DNA of 64,000 nt from Streptomyces sp. NBC_00654 (GTDB lineage Bacteria; Actinomycetota; Actinomycetes; Streptomycetales; Streptomycetaceae): the NCBI RefSeq assembly GCF_026341775.1, contig NZ_JAPEOB010000002.1, positions 124,001 to 188,000 on the forward strand, in the 5' to 3' direction. Positions 8,152 through 17,236 of the stretch are shown here, piece after piece. The notes beneath the pieces are model-generated. The model did not search any database. It saw nothing but the letters and a program-made list of their open reading frames with translations, and was not told the origin of the DNA. Each line of letters starts with the position of its first letter. Position 1 is the stretch's first letter. A program made the position numbers and the translations under genes.

Positions 8152-8532
8152 ATGAGTGAACCGACGAAGCCCGAGATCGGCCTTCCGGAGGGTGACGCTC
8201 CCACTGAGCTGACAATCCGCGACCTCGTCGTCGGGGACGGGCTTGAGGCGAAGCCGGGCAGGGTTGTCCAGGTTCACTATGTCGGGGTCACCTTCGAGTC
8301 CGGAAAGGAATTCGACACCTCCTGGGACCGGGGCAAGACGTTCAAGTTCGCCGTGGGCGGTGGCAAGGTCATCAAGGGCTGGGACCGCGGGGTCAGAGGG
8401 ATGAAGGTCGGCGGCCGGCGCGAGATCATCGTTCCCCCGCGCCTCGGCTACGGTAACCAGTCCCCCTCGCCGTTGATCCCGGCGGGCTCGACACTCGTCT
8501 TCGTGGTGGACCTGCTCTCCGTCGCAGTCTGA
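8152..8532 (+). CDS. FKBP-type peptidyl-prolyl cis-trans isomerase
   Basis: 126 residues from ATG 8152 (MSEPTKPEIGLPEGDAP). The single FKBP domain spans about residues 20-126: VVQVHYVGVTFESGKEFDTS, then FAVGGGKVIKGWDRGVRGMK, then REIIVPPRLGYGNQ and LIPAGSTLVFVVDLLSV. The active-site aromatic and aspartate positions (Y, F, D, W, Y) of the family are present. No signal peptide is seen, so it is a cytosolic folding catalyst. It is probably a standalone gene. An in-frame start further upstream (8059) would add about 30 residues without family support. Confidence 0.93.
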   Translation: MSEPTKPEIGLPEGDAPTELTIRDLVVGDGLEAKPGRVVQVHYVGVTFESGKEFDTSWDRGKTFKFAVGGGKVIKGWDRGVRGMKVGGRREIIVPPRLGYGNQSPSPLIPAGSTLVFVVDLLSVAV

Positions 8533-8770
8533 GGGTTTCTGCTCCCGGCCTCTCCGCCCGGAACCAAGGGCCGGGCAACACCTGCCGGCCGACCGCGACA
8601 CCACACCCGTACACCCTTCACCCGCAGCCACGGACAGGGGTACGCGCTGGCAATATCGCGCATCGGCCGTGATCCACAAACGGCAGATACCCCGGTGGCG
8701 GGCCTGAATCCCAGCCCGGACCGCCGGCCGACGGCCGGGGTGCCGACGGCCTTGAACCCCCGCGAAACGA

Positions 8771-9220
8771 ATGGCACGACTGACCGAGTACGACGCGGGC
8801 CAGGCCGCGAAGCGGCTGCGGGTGACGGCGGCCGCGTTCCGGTGGGCGCGGCACGCCGGGCTCGTCCCGGATCCCGACGTGTGCTCCTGCCGGTGGTCCC
8901 GGGCCGCGGTGGAGGGGTTGGACGTCGGTGTGATCCGGGGCGCGTTTCCGTGTGCGCCGATCTCCGCTCATGCGGCGGCGGACCTGATCGCCGAAGTCCT
9001 CGGGACTCCGAACACGGTCGGAAAGGCGGCCGTGACCGTCTTCGTGGTCCGGCGGTTCATCGGCTGCGGGCTGCTCACCGGGCTGAGTGCGACACTGGAC
9101 GGGTCGCTGCTTCATCCCGGGCAGGTCGCGGAGGTCTGCCGGCGGGCGGACCTGGCAGTGCTGGTTCGCCGCCGACACCCCGCTCGGACCGGAACATGCA
9201 AGCAGCAGGGTTGGGGGTAA
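8771..9220 (+). CDS. Hypothetical protein, N-terminal half of a frame-split gene
   Basis: 149 residues from ATG 8771 (MARLTEYDAGQAAKRLRVTA), with a helix-turn-helix-like opening (AAKRLRVTAAAFRWARHAGL) similar to short DNA-binding segments. The frame loses its coding look near 9165. A different frame briefly gives AADTPLG and a third continues as the gene at 9196-9735. Two compensating indels in one ancestral gene explain this best. Sequencing error is an alternative. Function is unknown. Confidence 0.5.
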   Translation: MARLTEYDAGQAAKRLRVTAAAFRWARHAGLVPDPDVCSCRWSRAAVEGLDVGVIRGAFPCAPISAHAAADLIAEVLGTPNTVGKAAVTVFVVRRFIGCGLLTGLSATLDGSLLHPGQVAEVCRRADLAVLVRRRHPARTGTCKQQGWG

Positions 9221-9735
9221 CGCGTACGGAGTTCGACCACATGGTGCGCCTCGGATGGATCCGGTCCCCGCAATCGGTCGAGGTCCGCTTCGGGACCTCA
9301 CGGGCCGGAGCCGCCCACGTCATGCTCTACCGCACCACCGACATCGACGCGCTGCCGGTCACCAACTCCGTCACCCAGACCCGTGTCGGACGGGAGCGCG
9401 TCTACTGCTGCGACCAGTGCGGCACCCGCTACCGCCGCTCCGTCAGGCTGCTGCCCGCCGCGGACAATAGCGAGTTCGCCGCGGCATCGCTCGATGCCCT
9501 GCCCGACCTGATCGACCGGCTCGACGTGAGCGGCGAGGAGCCCGAGCACGCACTCGCCGTGCTCCTGGAGTGCGAAACGGTCTGGAAGGACCTCAAGAGT
9601 GCCGTTGTCCTGCAGAGCCGCGACAGCAGGATGCGGATGCAGACGATCGCGGACATGCTCCACATGAGTCCCAGCGCCCTCAACCGGATGCTGGAGAGCC
9701 CGCCCGCCGCCGCGAGCGCCGCCTCGCCCTGGTGA
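9196..9735 (+). CDS. Hypothetical protein, C-terminal half of a frame-split gene
   Basis: From ATG 9196 the frame reads VTRTEFDHMVRLGWIRSPQS, HVMLYRTTDIDALPVTNS, a CCDQCGTRYRRSV zinc-knuckle-like segment, and ends with RMRMQTIADMLHMSPSALNR, a probable helix-turn-helix. It overlaps the preceding frame by 25 bases and probably formed one protein of about 320 residues with it. The mix of helix-turn-helix segments and a CxxC pair suggests DNA binding. No partner gene identifies the role. Confidence 0.5.
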   Translation: MQAAGLGVTRTEFDHMVRLGWIRSPQSVEVRFGTSRAGAAHVMLYRTTDIDALPVTNSVTQTRVGRERVYCCDQCGTRYRRSVRLLPAADNSEFAAASLDALPDLIDRLDVSGEEPEHALAVLLECETVWKDLKSAVVLQSRDSRMRMQTIADMLHMSPSALNRMLESPPAAASAASPW

Positions 9736-9771
9736 CACTGTCCGCCCCGGCCCGGACCATCCGTCAGACAC

Positions 9772-10190
9772 CGTGGCCAGTGCCGCCCCCGGCCACGGGC
9801 CCATCCCCACCCTCGCGAGCGCCCTGTCCCACCTGCATCGCCAGAGCGGCAGGACCTGCCGGGCCTGGGCGACGAGGTCCGGGGCGACCCCTCCCACCGC
9901 GCCTACACCGATGCCCACACCATCCGCACCACACGGCTCCCGGTCCCCGCCGCGAACCCCCTCCCGTATGAAGTCGCCGTCCTGCACCACGTCGCCTGCC
10001 GCACCATCGACCACACCATCGACCACACCAGCGAAACCACCGGGCGCACCACCGGAACAGTCCGCTACCTCCTGCACACATGGGCCGGCAACGCACCACA
10101 CGCCCCGCCCACCCTCACCACCGGATGGGCGAACTCCCACTCGGAGTCCGGCAGTTCATGGCGATGTATCACCCAACCATGTCCACTAGC
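9772..10190 (+). pseudogene. Degraded hypothetical gene
   Basis: A GTG at 9772 opens a frame that looks coding for about 25 residues (GPIPTLASALSHLHRQ). A shifted frame then carries the coding-like continuation: SHRAYTDAHTIRTTRLPVPA, NPLPYEVAVLHHVACRTIDH and VRYLLHTWAGNAPHAPPTL. One indel near 9845 explains this. Direct repeats of ATCGACCACACC (10006-10033) lie within it. I do not recognise the family. Confidence 0.35.
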
Positions 10191-10218
10191 CTAGATCGCA
10201 CGGACAGAGATCTCCTGT

Positions 10219-10617
10219 CTACGGCAGCAGGCGATTCGCCGGCCGCGATCCGTGCCCGGCGAGATAGAGCTTCATGGCGCACTGGTCTTCGGCCTCAATG
10301 AACACCTGCTGCCCCCAATGACCACTGAGACGGTGCGCGACATCGACCAGTCGGCGGCGTTCCTCCGGCGAGTATGCGGGGAAGCGGACCCAGCCTCGTT
10401 CGGCGATGATGTTGCCGAGATCGCTGAAGAGCACCCTGCGAACGTGCTGCTCTTCCTCCTCTGTCAGTGGCGTGGATCCGCCTTCCGCGGGCTGCACCTG
10501 GACGTTGTACAGGTCTCGGATCACTGGCTTCTCGCAACGTGTTCGGGGCTTTTCCGGAGAGACTATCGGCGCAGCCAGTGGCCACAGCTGCCGGAGTGTC
10601 CAAGCGTCTCCCCTCAC
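10219..10617 (-). CDS. Hypothetical protein
   Basis: 132 residues from a GTG at 10617; an internal GTG just before IRDLYNVQVQ, preceded by GAGAAG, is a good alternative start. The core reads EEEEQHVRRVLFSDLGNIIA, RGWVRFPAYSPEERRRLVDV and HRLSGHWGQQVFIEAEDQ. It is a compact alpha/beta-looking protein without signal peptide or known motif. The preserved reading frame between degraded neighbours suggests it is real. Confidence 0.55.
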   Translation of the reverse strand: MRGDAWTLRQLWPLAAPIVSPEKPRTRCEKPVIRDLYNVQVQPAEGGSTPLTEEEEQHVRRVLFSDLGNIIAERGWVRFPAYSPEERRRLVDVAHRLSGHWGQQVFIEAEDQCAMKLYLAGHGSRPANRLLP

Positions 10618-11353
10618 CGGGATGTCCCGCCTCGCGCCTACGGCACTGGATGTGCCACGGCGTTCTGCCGAGATCGCCTTAGCGACAGCTCCGGGGACTC
10701 AAGCACCCGGTCGGGGCCCTCCTCACCCCTTGGCGACCGCGCCACGTATCCCCGGGCGCAGCACCGGCGGTCCGGCCCGCCGCCGTTTCGGGAACTCCGG
10801 GGACCTCGATGTTCAGTTCTTCCGGGTCGGCGACCTCAGCGGCGTACGACTCCACGACGTTCTCGCTGCCGCAGCGGCCACCGCCTGACCCGGGACCGCA
10901 CCACCCGCATTCTCGATGGAACCGTGACAGGAACCTGGGGAGACGTCCGACTGCGACTGGTCGTCCACTCTGCGGATAAACTCCGCCGGGTGGACGACCA
11001 GTTGCTCACCGCACGTGCTCGAATCCAACTCGTGCCGGCGGTGCTGGCACTGGCCAATCCGCCGTGGCAACGTGACGTGTGGCTCGACCCGGCCACGTTC
11101 GAGAACCTGGACCACCACACCGAGCGGGACGCGAGCGGCGGGGGCAGTCGGCCGCCGTCGATCAGCGCATGGACATCCGCGGTTGACCGGACGTCCCCGT
11201 ACGTTTGCCCTGTGTCGAGACCCGTGGCACGTCTTCTCCGATTCGGTTCCTTTGTCTGCGTTCTACGTTCTGCGTTCTGCTGACCGCGCGAGCGCGCGGA
11301 TCACAGCTCGCAGGATGAGAGATGATCAGGTGAACTGTTCGGGGAGGACTTAG
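10618..11353. other. Gene-poor stretch with one coding-like fragment
   Basis: At about 10920-11125 the plus strand reads GTWGDVRLRLVVHSADKLRR and LVPAVLALANPPWQRDVWLD, which looks like protein-coding sequence but has no convincing start and drifts into noise downstream. Upstream, GDLDVQFFRVGDLSGVRL (near 10800) may be another piece. Bases 11200-11340 are the leader of the acetyltransferase at 11354 and include a GC palindrome GCGCGAGCGCGC. Confidence 0.3.
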
Positions 11354-11917
11354 ATGACCGTCACCTTGCAGGTGGACGCGACGCCGTCTGCGTCAGCGCT
11401 CTTCCTGCGCCCTTGGAATGATCGCGACGCCGGGCCGCTGGTCGCGGCATATCGCGATCCCACGTTGCGTCGTTGGACGAGGCTTCCGGTAGAGAGCATC
11501 GAGGATGCAGCCGAGTGGCTGGCGCTTCAGAGACGCGGCTGGGAGACCGGAGAACGGCTGAGCTTCGCCGTGTATGAAGATCACTCCAGCACTGGCGAGG
11601 GCCGACTGGCTGGGAACGTGGTCATGAAGCGGACCGGTCCCAGCCAGGAATCGGCAGAGGTCGGCTACTGGACAGCAGCCCACGCCCGAGGCCGAGGGGT
11701 GGCCCCTCGTGCTCTCGAATCTCTCACCCGTTGGGCGTTCGGCGTCTTCATGGTCGAAGGTCTGGAGCGTCTCGACCTGCTCCATCAGGTGGACAACCTC
11801 GCGTCGTGCCGGGTCGCGGAGAAGGCCAGATACGAGTTTCACCAGGTCCTTCCGGCTCGGCCGCCTTTCCCCAGGGACGGCCACTTGCATATACGAAGGG
11901 CCGACACCCCGACCTGA
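11354..11917 (+). CDS. GNAT-family N-acetyltransferase
   Basis: 187 residues, ATG 11354 with GGGGAGGAC upstream. The GNAT fold is clear: LFLRPWNDRDAGPLVAAYRD, a central strand LAGNVVMKRTGPSQESAEVG, then YWTAAHARGRGVAPRALESL, which is motif A (R-G-x-G-V-A) binding the acetyl-CoA pyrophosphate, then LERLDLLHQVDNLASCRVAE, the motif B helix. It is the RimJ/RimL-like subgroup acting on amines or protein N-termini, substrate unknown. The C-terminus looks slightly altered (ARPPFPRDGHLHI). Confidence 0.85.
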   Translation: MTVTLQVDATPSASALFLRPWNDRDAGPLVAAYRDPTLRRWTRLPVESIEDAAEWLALQRRGWETGERLSFAVYEDHSSTGEGRLAGNVVMKRTGPSQESAEVGYWTAAHARGRGVAPRALESLTRWAFGVFMVEGLERLDLLHQVDNLASCRVAEKARYEFHQVLPARPPFPRDGHLHIRRADTPT

Positions 11918-12783
11918 TGTCGGGGAGTCGCTGCTTGCCCGCGTTGTCAGTCGCATGATCCGATCACGGTGTAGGCGGGCGCCAGGGAGTGGAGTCACGG
12001 ATGCCGTCTCAGCAGCTGTGGCCCGAAGGCGGACGATCTCTTCGTATTGGGCTGCGGGTACGGCGACGGTGTGCGGCCGGGTACGGAAGCCCAGGCGGCC
12101 GCCGCGGCGTGCCGCGTGGACCCGGGCGGTCAGTGCGCCGGCGGCGAGGCGTGCCCGCTCGTACGGGGAAGCGGACCGGTTGAGGGTCAGCGGGCGCAGC
12201 ACGGCCTGGTCCTCGGTGTCGCGCTGTTAGAGGGCAGGGTCGGCGGTCATCATCCGGTGTCCGGCCGGGCGAGTGTTGGCGTCACCGTCTTCACCTGCAC
12301 GAGCCTGCTTTCAGGGGGGCTGCTCCTGGATGCTTTGCCCCTCACATAGAGGTTGGCCCCGCGGAACGTGCGACGGACCCGCGGGGCCACACGAGCACCG
12401 TCCTGTCAGGGGCACCCACACCGACCGTACGGATGACGGGCCTTGAACGCCCGCTGGACTCGCCCAGCCGGGCACTCCTCCACATCCGGACTGACCACCC
12501 CGCGCAGCACGGTGTCACCGCTCCGGCGCAGGTGATGTTGTGACTGGTCGCGATAGATGACATCAGCGGAGCTCGCCGAGCAGGCGCGATGCTCCCCTCC
12601 GGTCTCGATAGTTGGCACCGTCTGGTCATCGTTGTTGGCACCTCCTCGGGTTGGTCGGCCGACCCCTGTCTCCGGCGTTGGGCTGTTTCCTCCAGCCAGG
12701 GACCTTGCTCAGCTCGATGCGACTGAGCGCGATGGCGCGGGTCACCCGGCCAGGTAGGTGCTGAGATTCGGTGGTGCCGGCGA
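11918..12783. other. Noncoding stretch with remnant and inverted repeat
   Basis: On the minus strand about 11990-12200 reads RSASPYERARLAAGALTARV, HAARRGGRLGFRTRPHTVAV and QYEEIVRLRATAAETASVTP, a coding-like fragment without clear start or end. The rest shows only overlapping GC frames. The left copy of a 24-bp inverted repeat lies at 12539-12562. Confidence 0.3.
12539..12562 (+). repeat. 24-bp inverted repeat, left copy
   Basis: The 24 bases TGTGACTGGTCGCGATAGAT plus GACA recur exactly, inverted, at 13509-13532. The pair frames the gene at 12784-13371 and is 994 bp from end to end. Confidence 0.7.
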
Positions 12784-13371
12784 TCAGCCGCCGTGGAGGC
12801 CCCACGCGTCGAGGCCGCCGTACACGTGGGCTTGAAGGCATCGCGGAGTGTCCATGGAGACGGCCTCGCCTCGGTAGAGGGCGATGAGCGAGTCCTTGCC
12901 CCGCCACCACGTGACCGTCACGCCCTGTACTTCAGGCACCGGCTCGAAGCCGACGAGGTCCAATGACGCGACGGTCTTCCCCTTGATCCTTGTCCCGGTC
13001 CTGGCCCAGCGACCGGCATGGGCGGCGAGCGCCAAGGACTCCACCCATCCGTCTGTGCTGGCATGCAGCGGTGTCCAGCGGTAGGCATCGATCCCGAATG
13101 CGCCGTCGGAGCCGATCATGAATCCGTGGGCCATGGACACCCGACAGCTTCCCGCCGGAAAAAACCAGCCCTCTGCCGCCGAGCCCCCGGGACAGTCGGT
13201 GCCCAGGATGCGCGGACCGTCCTCGTAGAACGGGGCAGGCGACAGCGCAAAGCCGCCCCAACGGTCCTGGAAGGCCGCGGCCCGGTCGAACTCCACGGCC
13301 GGGACCCCGTGCTCGATCCACCTCTCTCGGTGCTGCCCGAGGCCCTGCCGAGAAACGCGAACGCCGTCCAC
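12784..13371 (-). CDS. Hypothetical protein between 24-bp inverted repeats
   Basis: 195 residues from a GTG at 13371 (VDGVRVSRQGLGQHRERWIE). The middle shows AFQDRWGGFALSPAPFYEDG, SCRVSMAHGFMIGSDGAFGI and TDGWVESLALAAHAGRWART. It recalls a widespread group of Streptomyces cytosolic proteins of unknown function, distantly SUKH/SMI1-like in look (WGG, GWVES), but I cannot confirm that. The frame upstream of 13371 stays coding-like for about 30 residues but lacks a start, so the true N-terminus is unsure. Confidence 0.6.
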   Translation of the reverse strand: MDGVRVSRQGLGQHRERWIEHGVPAVEFDRAAAFQDRWGGFALSPAPFYEDGPRILGTDCPGGSAAEGWFFPAGSCRVSMAHGFMIGSDGAFGIDAYRWTPLHASTDGWVESLALAAHAGRWARTGTRIKGKTVASLDLVGFEPVPEVQGVTVTWWRGKDSLIALYRGEAVSMDTPRCLQAHVYGGLDAWGLHGG

Positions 13372-13508
13372 CTCGACGAACCTTCTGGCCCGGTCGGTCA
13401 GGCCGGCAGGCGCGACCGGGATCGGCGATACGGGAGTGGGGCCGTCATGGTGCCGGAGTCTAGTGGCGGGGTTCGGTCGCGCTTTGGGTTTCAGTCGTCG
13501 CGACCAGG

Positions 13509-13532
13509 TGTCATCTATCGCGACCAGTCACA
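13509..13532 (-). repeat. 24-bp inverted repeat, right copy
   Basis: Exact reverse complement of 12539-12562. It overlaps the decayed tail of the LigD-type ligase gene. Confidence 0.7.
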
Positions 13533-13589
13533 GGATGTCGTCGGGGGCGAGGTCGGGGCGCAGGCGGTGCCAGGAAGGGGCCCGGGCGT

Positions 13590-14468
13590 CCGGCGCCGGG
13601 TGCGGGTTGTGTAGCGGATTTCGGCGACGAGGCGCGGTGTATCCATTGGGCTTCGGTGACCGGTGGGGTGTCGGTGAACGGGCAGGTGTCGGCCGAGGCC
13701 TCGGTGAGGAGTTGGGCGAGGGTGGTGCGTTCGGTGTCGTTCCATCCGGTGCCGACGCTACGCAGGGTTCCGTCCAGGTCACGTTGGCCCAGGAGGAGGG
13801 CTCCGGGGAGTCCGGCGAGATGGCCGCGGCTGAGGACCCAGCCGCCGACGATGACATCGACGGTGCGGACGTTGCGGATCTTGATTCAGGCGCGGGAGCG
13901 CACCCCTGGTTCGTAGCGGGAGGTCAGACGCTTCGCGAGCAGCCCCTCCAGCCCCACTTCCCGGGTCATGCCCCAGGCCTCGGTGCCGTGCCCGGTGACC
14001 GCCGCCGGTGTAGACCGGGCCGGGCCCGCAAGACGGAGGCTTCGAGTACCTCGCGGGGTTCCGTGTACGGGGTCCGGGTGAGGCCGGTGCCGTCGAGGAG
14101 CATGACGTCGAACAGCATCAGGTGGGCGGGTACGGTGCGGGCCAGGCGGGCTGCCTTCGCGGGTGCCCCGGCCAGTCCCATCCGCGCCTGCAGCCGCTCG
14201 AAGTCACTGCGGCCGTCCTCGTCCAGGGCGACGATCTCCCCGTCCAGAACTGTCGGCCTCCCACCCAACACCTGTCCGAGCGAGGCTAGTTCGGGGTAGG
14301 CGGGGGTGATGTCGGCACCGGAACGGGCCCGCAGCAGCACGTCCCGTCACAACGGTGCGGGTCAGGCGGGCGGCCTTCACGGTGCCCCGGCCAGTCCCAT
14401 GTTGCACCTCGTAGGCGTACCCAGGCGTCCGAGGCCGGTGGTGGCAGGCGGCCTGGGATGGCGAGCAT
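13590..14468 (-). pseudogene. ligD: Decayed ATP-dependent DNA ligase (LigD ligase-domain type)
   Basis: Reading leftward from MLAIPGRLPPPASDAW, the gene loses the adenylation motif KxDG through a rearrangement near 14350-14400. It then resumes with SGADITPAYPELASLGQVLG, VLDGEIVALDEDGRSDFERL, AHLMLFDVMLLDGTGLTRTP, then in another frame WGMTREVGLEGLLAKRLTSR, a stop where RAWIKIRNV is expected (TGA for TGG), and VDVIVGGWVLSRGHLAGLPG. Missing active-site lysine, frameshifts and a nonsense codon make it inactive. Its partner in NHEJ, Ku, is truncated just upstream. Confidence 0.82.
14134..14400. repeat. Imperfect direct repeat (about 47 bp, two copies)
   Basis: GGTGCGGGCCAGGCGGGCTG... at 14134-14181 returns as GGTGCGGGTCAGGCGGGCGG... 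at 14354-14400, about 220 bp apart, both ending in CCCCGGCCAGTCCCAT. The second copy sits where the ligase adenylation motif should be, so duplication or recombination probably destroyed the gene there. Confidence 0.6.
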
Positions 14469-14511
14469 GGGGTCGATCCGGGGCCGGACGCTCATGACAT
14501 CGGGGAGGGGG

Positions 14512-15140
14512 TCAGGAGGCGCTGCTCTTCTTCGCCGTCGTCTTCCTGGTGGTGCTGGTCTTCTTTCCCTCGGCCGTCTTCTTGCTGGTGGAGGTCTTCT
14601 TGCTGGTGGTCTTCTTCGCTGGGGTGGCCTTCGTCGCCGTGGTCACCTTGCGGTGCCGCATCTCGTGCACCGTGGCGTGCTCGTCGCTCTCCTCGCCGCG
14701 ACCCTCCTTCGCCGCAGCGACCGAGGCGTTCAGCGCGGCCATCAGGTCCACGACCGTCCCCGAATCCCCCGCCCCGGCCCCGGCCCCGGCCGGCTCCGGG
14801 AGCGCCTTGCCCTCGGCCTTCGCCGCGATGAGTGCCTCCAGGGCGTCGCGGTACTCGTCCCTGAACTCGGGGAGGTCCTCGACCGTCATGCTGTCGGCGA
14901 GCTGGACCGCCTGCTCGCTCTCGCCCTCCTCCAGCTCCACGGGCGTCGGGGTGAGGGGTTCGGGGCTGCGGATCTCATCGGGCCACCGCATCGCTTGCAG
15001 CATGATCGCACCCGACTGAACCCGCGGCAGACCCGGCCTTTCGCGGTTGGGCCAGGAAAATTTGGCGCCCGGGAGCCGGTCGGAGCGCTCCAGCGCCCTA
15101 CGGAGCAGCGCGTACGGTTTCGCGGCGACCTGTCCGTCGA
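14512..15140 (-). pseudogene. ku: Ku protein lacking its N-terminal half
   Basis: The readable part starts AAKPYALLRRALERSDRL and continues with MLQAMRWPDEIRSPEPLTP and DSMTVEDLPEFRDEYRDALE, which is the C-terminal half of the Ku core. An acidic linker follows, then a long lysine/threonine tail (TATKATPAKKTTSKKTSTSK onward), the DNA-contacting extension typical of actinomycete Ku. A normal Ku has about 120 more residues before this point. They are absent, and the upstream DNA is unrelated. With ligD broken next door, this NHEJ pair looks dead; a second functional copy elsewhere is likely. Confidence 0.8.
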
Positions 15141-15771
15141 TCCTACCGACCGTCAAGCTGACCGAATGGGCTCTGAGCTGCGGCAATGCGTCGCGGGCAC
15201 GTCGGCTCCGACTGTTTCATCGCCTCGATCACGAAGCTGCTGGGAGCCTTCCCAAGCATCCTTTGGAACCACATCCCGGCCTTGAGACGGGTACAGCTGT
15301 TTGGCTCTGAGAGTATTCATGCTCGGCTCACGCAGTGATCGTTCCCGGAGAGGGGGTTCACCGAGAGATCGTCGATTACTTTCCGAGGAGCGGTGACGCT
15401 CTCATCGGGGGCGTTGTGGAAGCCTGGCGCTCATGGCGACCGAGTAAATCGGCATACCTGCCGACCTGAACGTGATCGAGGCGGCCCTCGGTCGCATGGT
15501 GTACCGCGCCGGAAACCTTGAAGCGATGGTGCGTTACACGGGCGGACAGCTGGTCACCACGGACAAACAGCGCGAGGCTCCCGACGGCGTACCGGCGGGC
15601 GCCCTCGCGACGGAGGCGAGGAACGTGGGTCAGTAAAAAAACTCCTGGAATGCCGCGCCTCGTGGTGAAGTACGGCTCGGAGCGCTGCTCTTGAAAAGGC
15701 GTGGCTGCCGGGCAGTCGCGATGCGACAATCGCTCCGCAACTTGATCCACATCCGTGTCAGGGAGGTCCGC
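15141..15771. other. Mostly noncoding; one short open frame
   Basis: Apart from the 55-codon frame at 15472-15636, nothing with coding character is seen. An A-rich tract follows that frame (AAAAAA, 15635-15640), unusual in this GC-rich sequence. Confidence 0.35.
15472..15636 (+). CDS. Short hypothetical ORF or gene fragment
   Basis: 54 residues from a GTG at 15472: VIEAALGRMVYRAGNLEAMV, RYTGGQLVTTDKQREAP, ending RNVGQ before TAA. The composition looks genuine but an in-frame TAA lies about 30 bases upstream and no ribosome site is obvious. It is more likely the tail of a lost gene than a complete small protein. Confidence 0.3.
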   Translation: MIEAALGRMVYRAGNLEAMVRYTGGQLVTTDKQREAPDGVPAGALATEARNVGQ

Positions 15772-16342
15772 ATGGACATCGCCTCGCTGCTGCCGTTGAC
15801 CACGCCGCGGTTGTCGCTGCGTCTGTTCACTCCCGGCGACGCCGACGACCTGTACGCCTACCAGAGCCTGCCGAGCGTGGCGCGCTACTTGTACCGGCCG
15901 GCGCACACGCGGGATCGCAGCGAGCAGGTTGCCGCCGAGCGCGCGGCACAGACGGCCTGGCGCGCCGACGGGGACAAGCTGGCGCTCGCTGTCTGCCGAC
16001 ACGATGAGCCCGGCGTCCTTGGCGAGGTGAGCCTCGGCCTGGCCGATGCCCGCGCCGCCCAGGCCGAGATCGGCTGGACTCTCGCTCCACGTCACGAGGG
16101 GCACGGCTACGCGACCGAGGCGGCCGCGGCGCTGGCCGGATTTGCCTTCGACACGCTGGGCGTGCACCGGCTCTACGCACGGCTGGATGTGGAGAACACC
16201 GGGTCTGTGCGGGTCTGTGAGCGCCTCGGGATGCGCCGGGAGGCGCACCCTGGTCGAGAACGACCTCGACGGGGATCGCTGGGGCAGCGAGTACATCTAC
16301 GCGGCACTGTCCGCGGATCTTGGCAGTCGATCAGGCGATTGA
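15772..16342 (+). pseudogene. GNAT acetyltransferase with a C-terminal frameshift
   Basis: ATG 15772 follows GGGAGGTCCGC. The frame gives TTPRLSLRLFTPGDADDLYA, LAVCRHDEPGVLGEVSLGLA, IGWTLAPRHEGHGYATEAAA (acetyl-CoA loop), HRLYARLDVENTGSVRVCER and LGMRREAH. One extra C near 16247-16250 then throws it out of frame. The expected tail, LVENDLDGDRWGSEYIYAAL, is present in the next frame and ends at TGA 16340-16342. RimJ/RimL-type. A single-base insertion in a short C-run could also be a sequence error, in which case the enzyme is intact. Confidence 0.75.
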
Positions 16343-16391
16343 GCCCGACGCCGCCCCCTGGACGTGATCTTCCATATGGGGGAATCCTGGT

Positions 16392-16950
16392 ATGTCTGAT
16401 TGGGATGGCCTGTTCGAGGTGGATTCGGCGTCGGTGGTGAAGCCGGGGACCGAGCCGACGGTGGCGGTGAAGAAGACCTTCCGGGCGTCCGTCCCCGATC
16501 AGATGCTGATGCTGCCGCCGTCGCTTGATGAGTGGCTGCCCGAGGGGCATCTGGCCCGATTCGTGGCCGAACTGGTCGACGAGGTGCTCGACCTGGGCCC
16601 GATCCTGGCGTCCTACACCGAGAGAACGCGGGTTCCCGCCGTACGAACCGCGGTTGATGGTCCGGCTGCTGATCCACGGGTACACCACCGGGGTGCGCTC
16701 ATCGCGGGCGAACGCCCAGGCCGTGGGGGACGACGCGCACCAGATCACCACCGACGCCGACGTCATGACCAGCCCCGCCGACGCACTCAACTACACCGGC
16801 ATGCTCTACCAATCCGCCGCGAACACCGGAATCCACGCACGTCAGGCGCTCCTCGACGCGGGCTACTACTCCGAGGCGGACCTAACCAGGCAAAAAAATG
16901 GCACCGGTCCACAAAGGCCTCGGCATCGTTTCCTCCAAGACCCCCTGACG
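16392..16950 (+). pseudogene. IS1182-family transposase remnant with internal deletion
   Basis: The start is intact: VAVKKTFRASVPDQMLMLPP, SLDEWLPEGHLARFVAELVD, VLDLGPILASYTE. After a frameshift it gives GFPPYEPRLMVRLLIHGYTT and GVRSSR, then jumps to NAQAVGDDAHQITTDADVMT and SPADALNYTGMLYQSAANTG, which in intact copies lies about 200 residues later. So the middle DDE segment is deleted. The end fades by about 16950. Confidence 0.8.
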
Positions 16951-17236
16951 GGTGGGTCGTGCAGAGTCTCAACTTTCGTGGCCAGATCTCAGCCCGAGTA
17001 GCCGTCATGTGGCCGTTTGGCCATGTTCCTGAGACTCGCACTTCAGGAGCGTCACTCGTTCGAGTCGCCAAGTCTGAACGCTTCCGCACACTCCTTCACC
17101 ATGGAACGCCGAGCCTGTAGACGCGCGCCTTGGCTGGGAGGGGCGGTGGACCTGTTCGATGCCGCTGTGAGCATCTGCCTTCCGGAAGGCAGATGCTTCA
17201 AAGGTGAGACTTGGTCTGCCGCGTGGGTGCTGGTGC

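Noticed and set aside
14512..15186. Ku as an intact 224-residue protein
   Set aside because: Although open, the frame lacks the first half of the Ku core, and its opening residues (before AAKPYALL) do not match the family.
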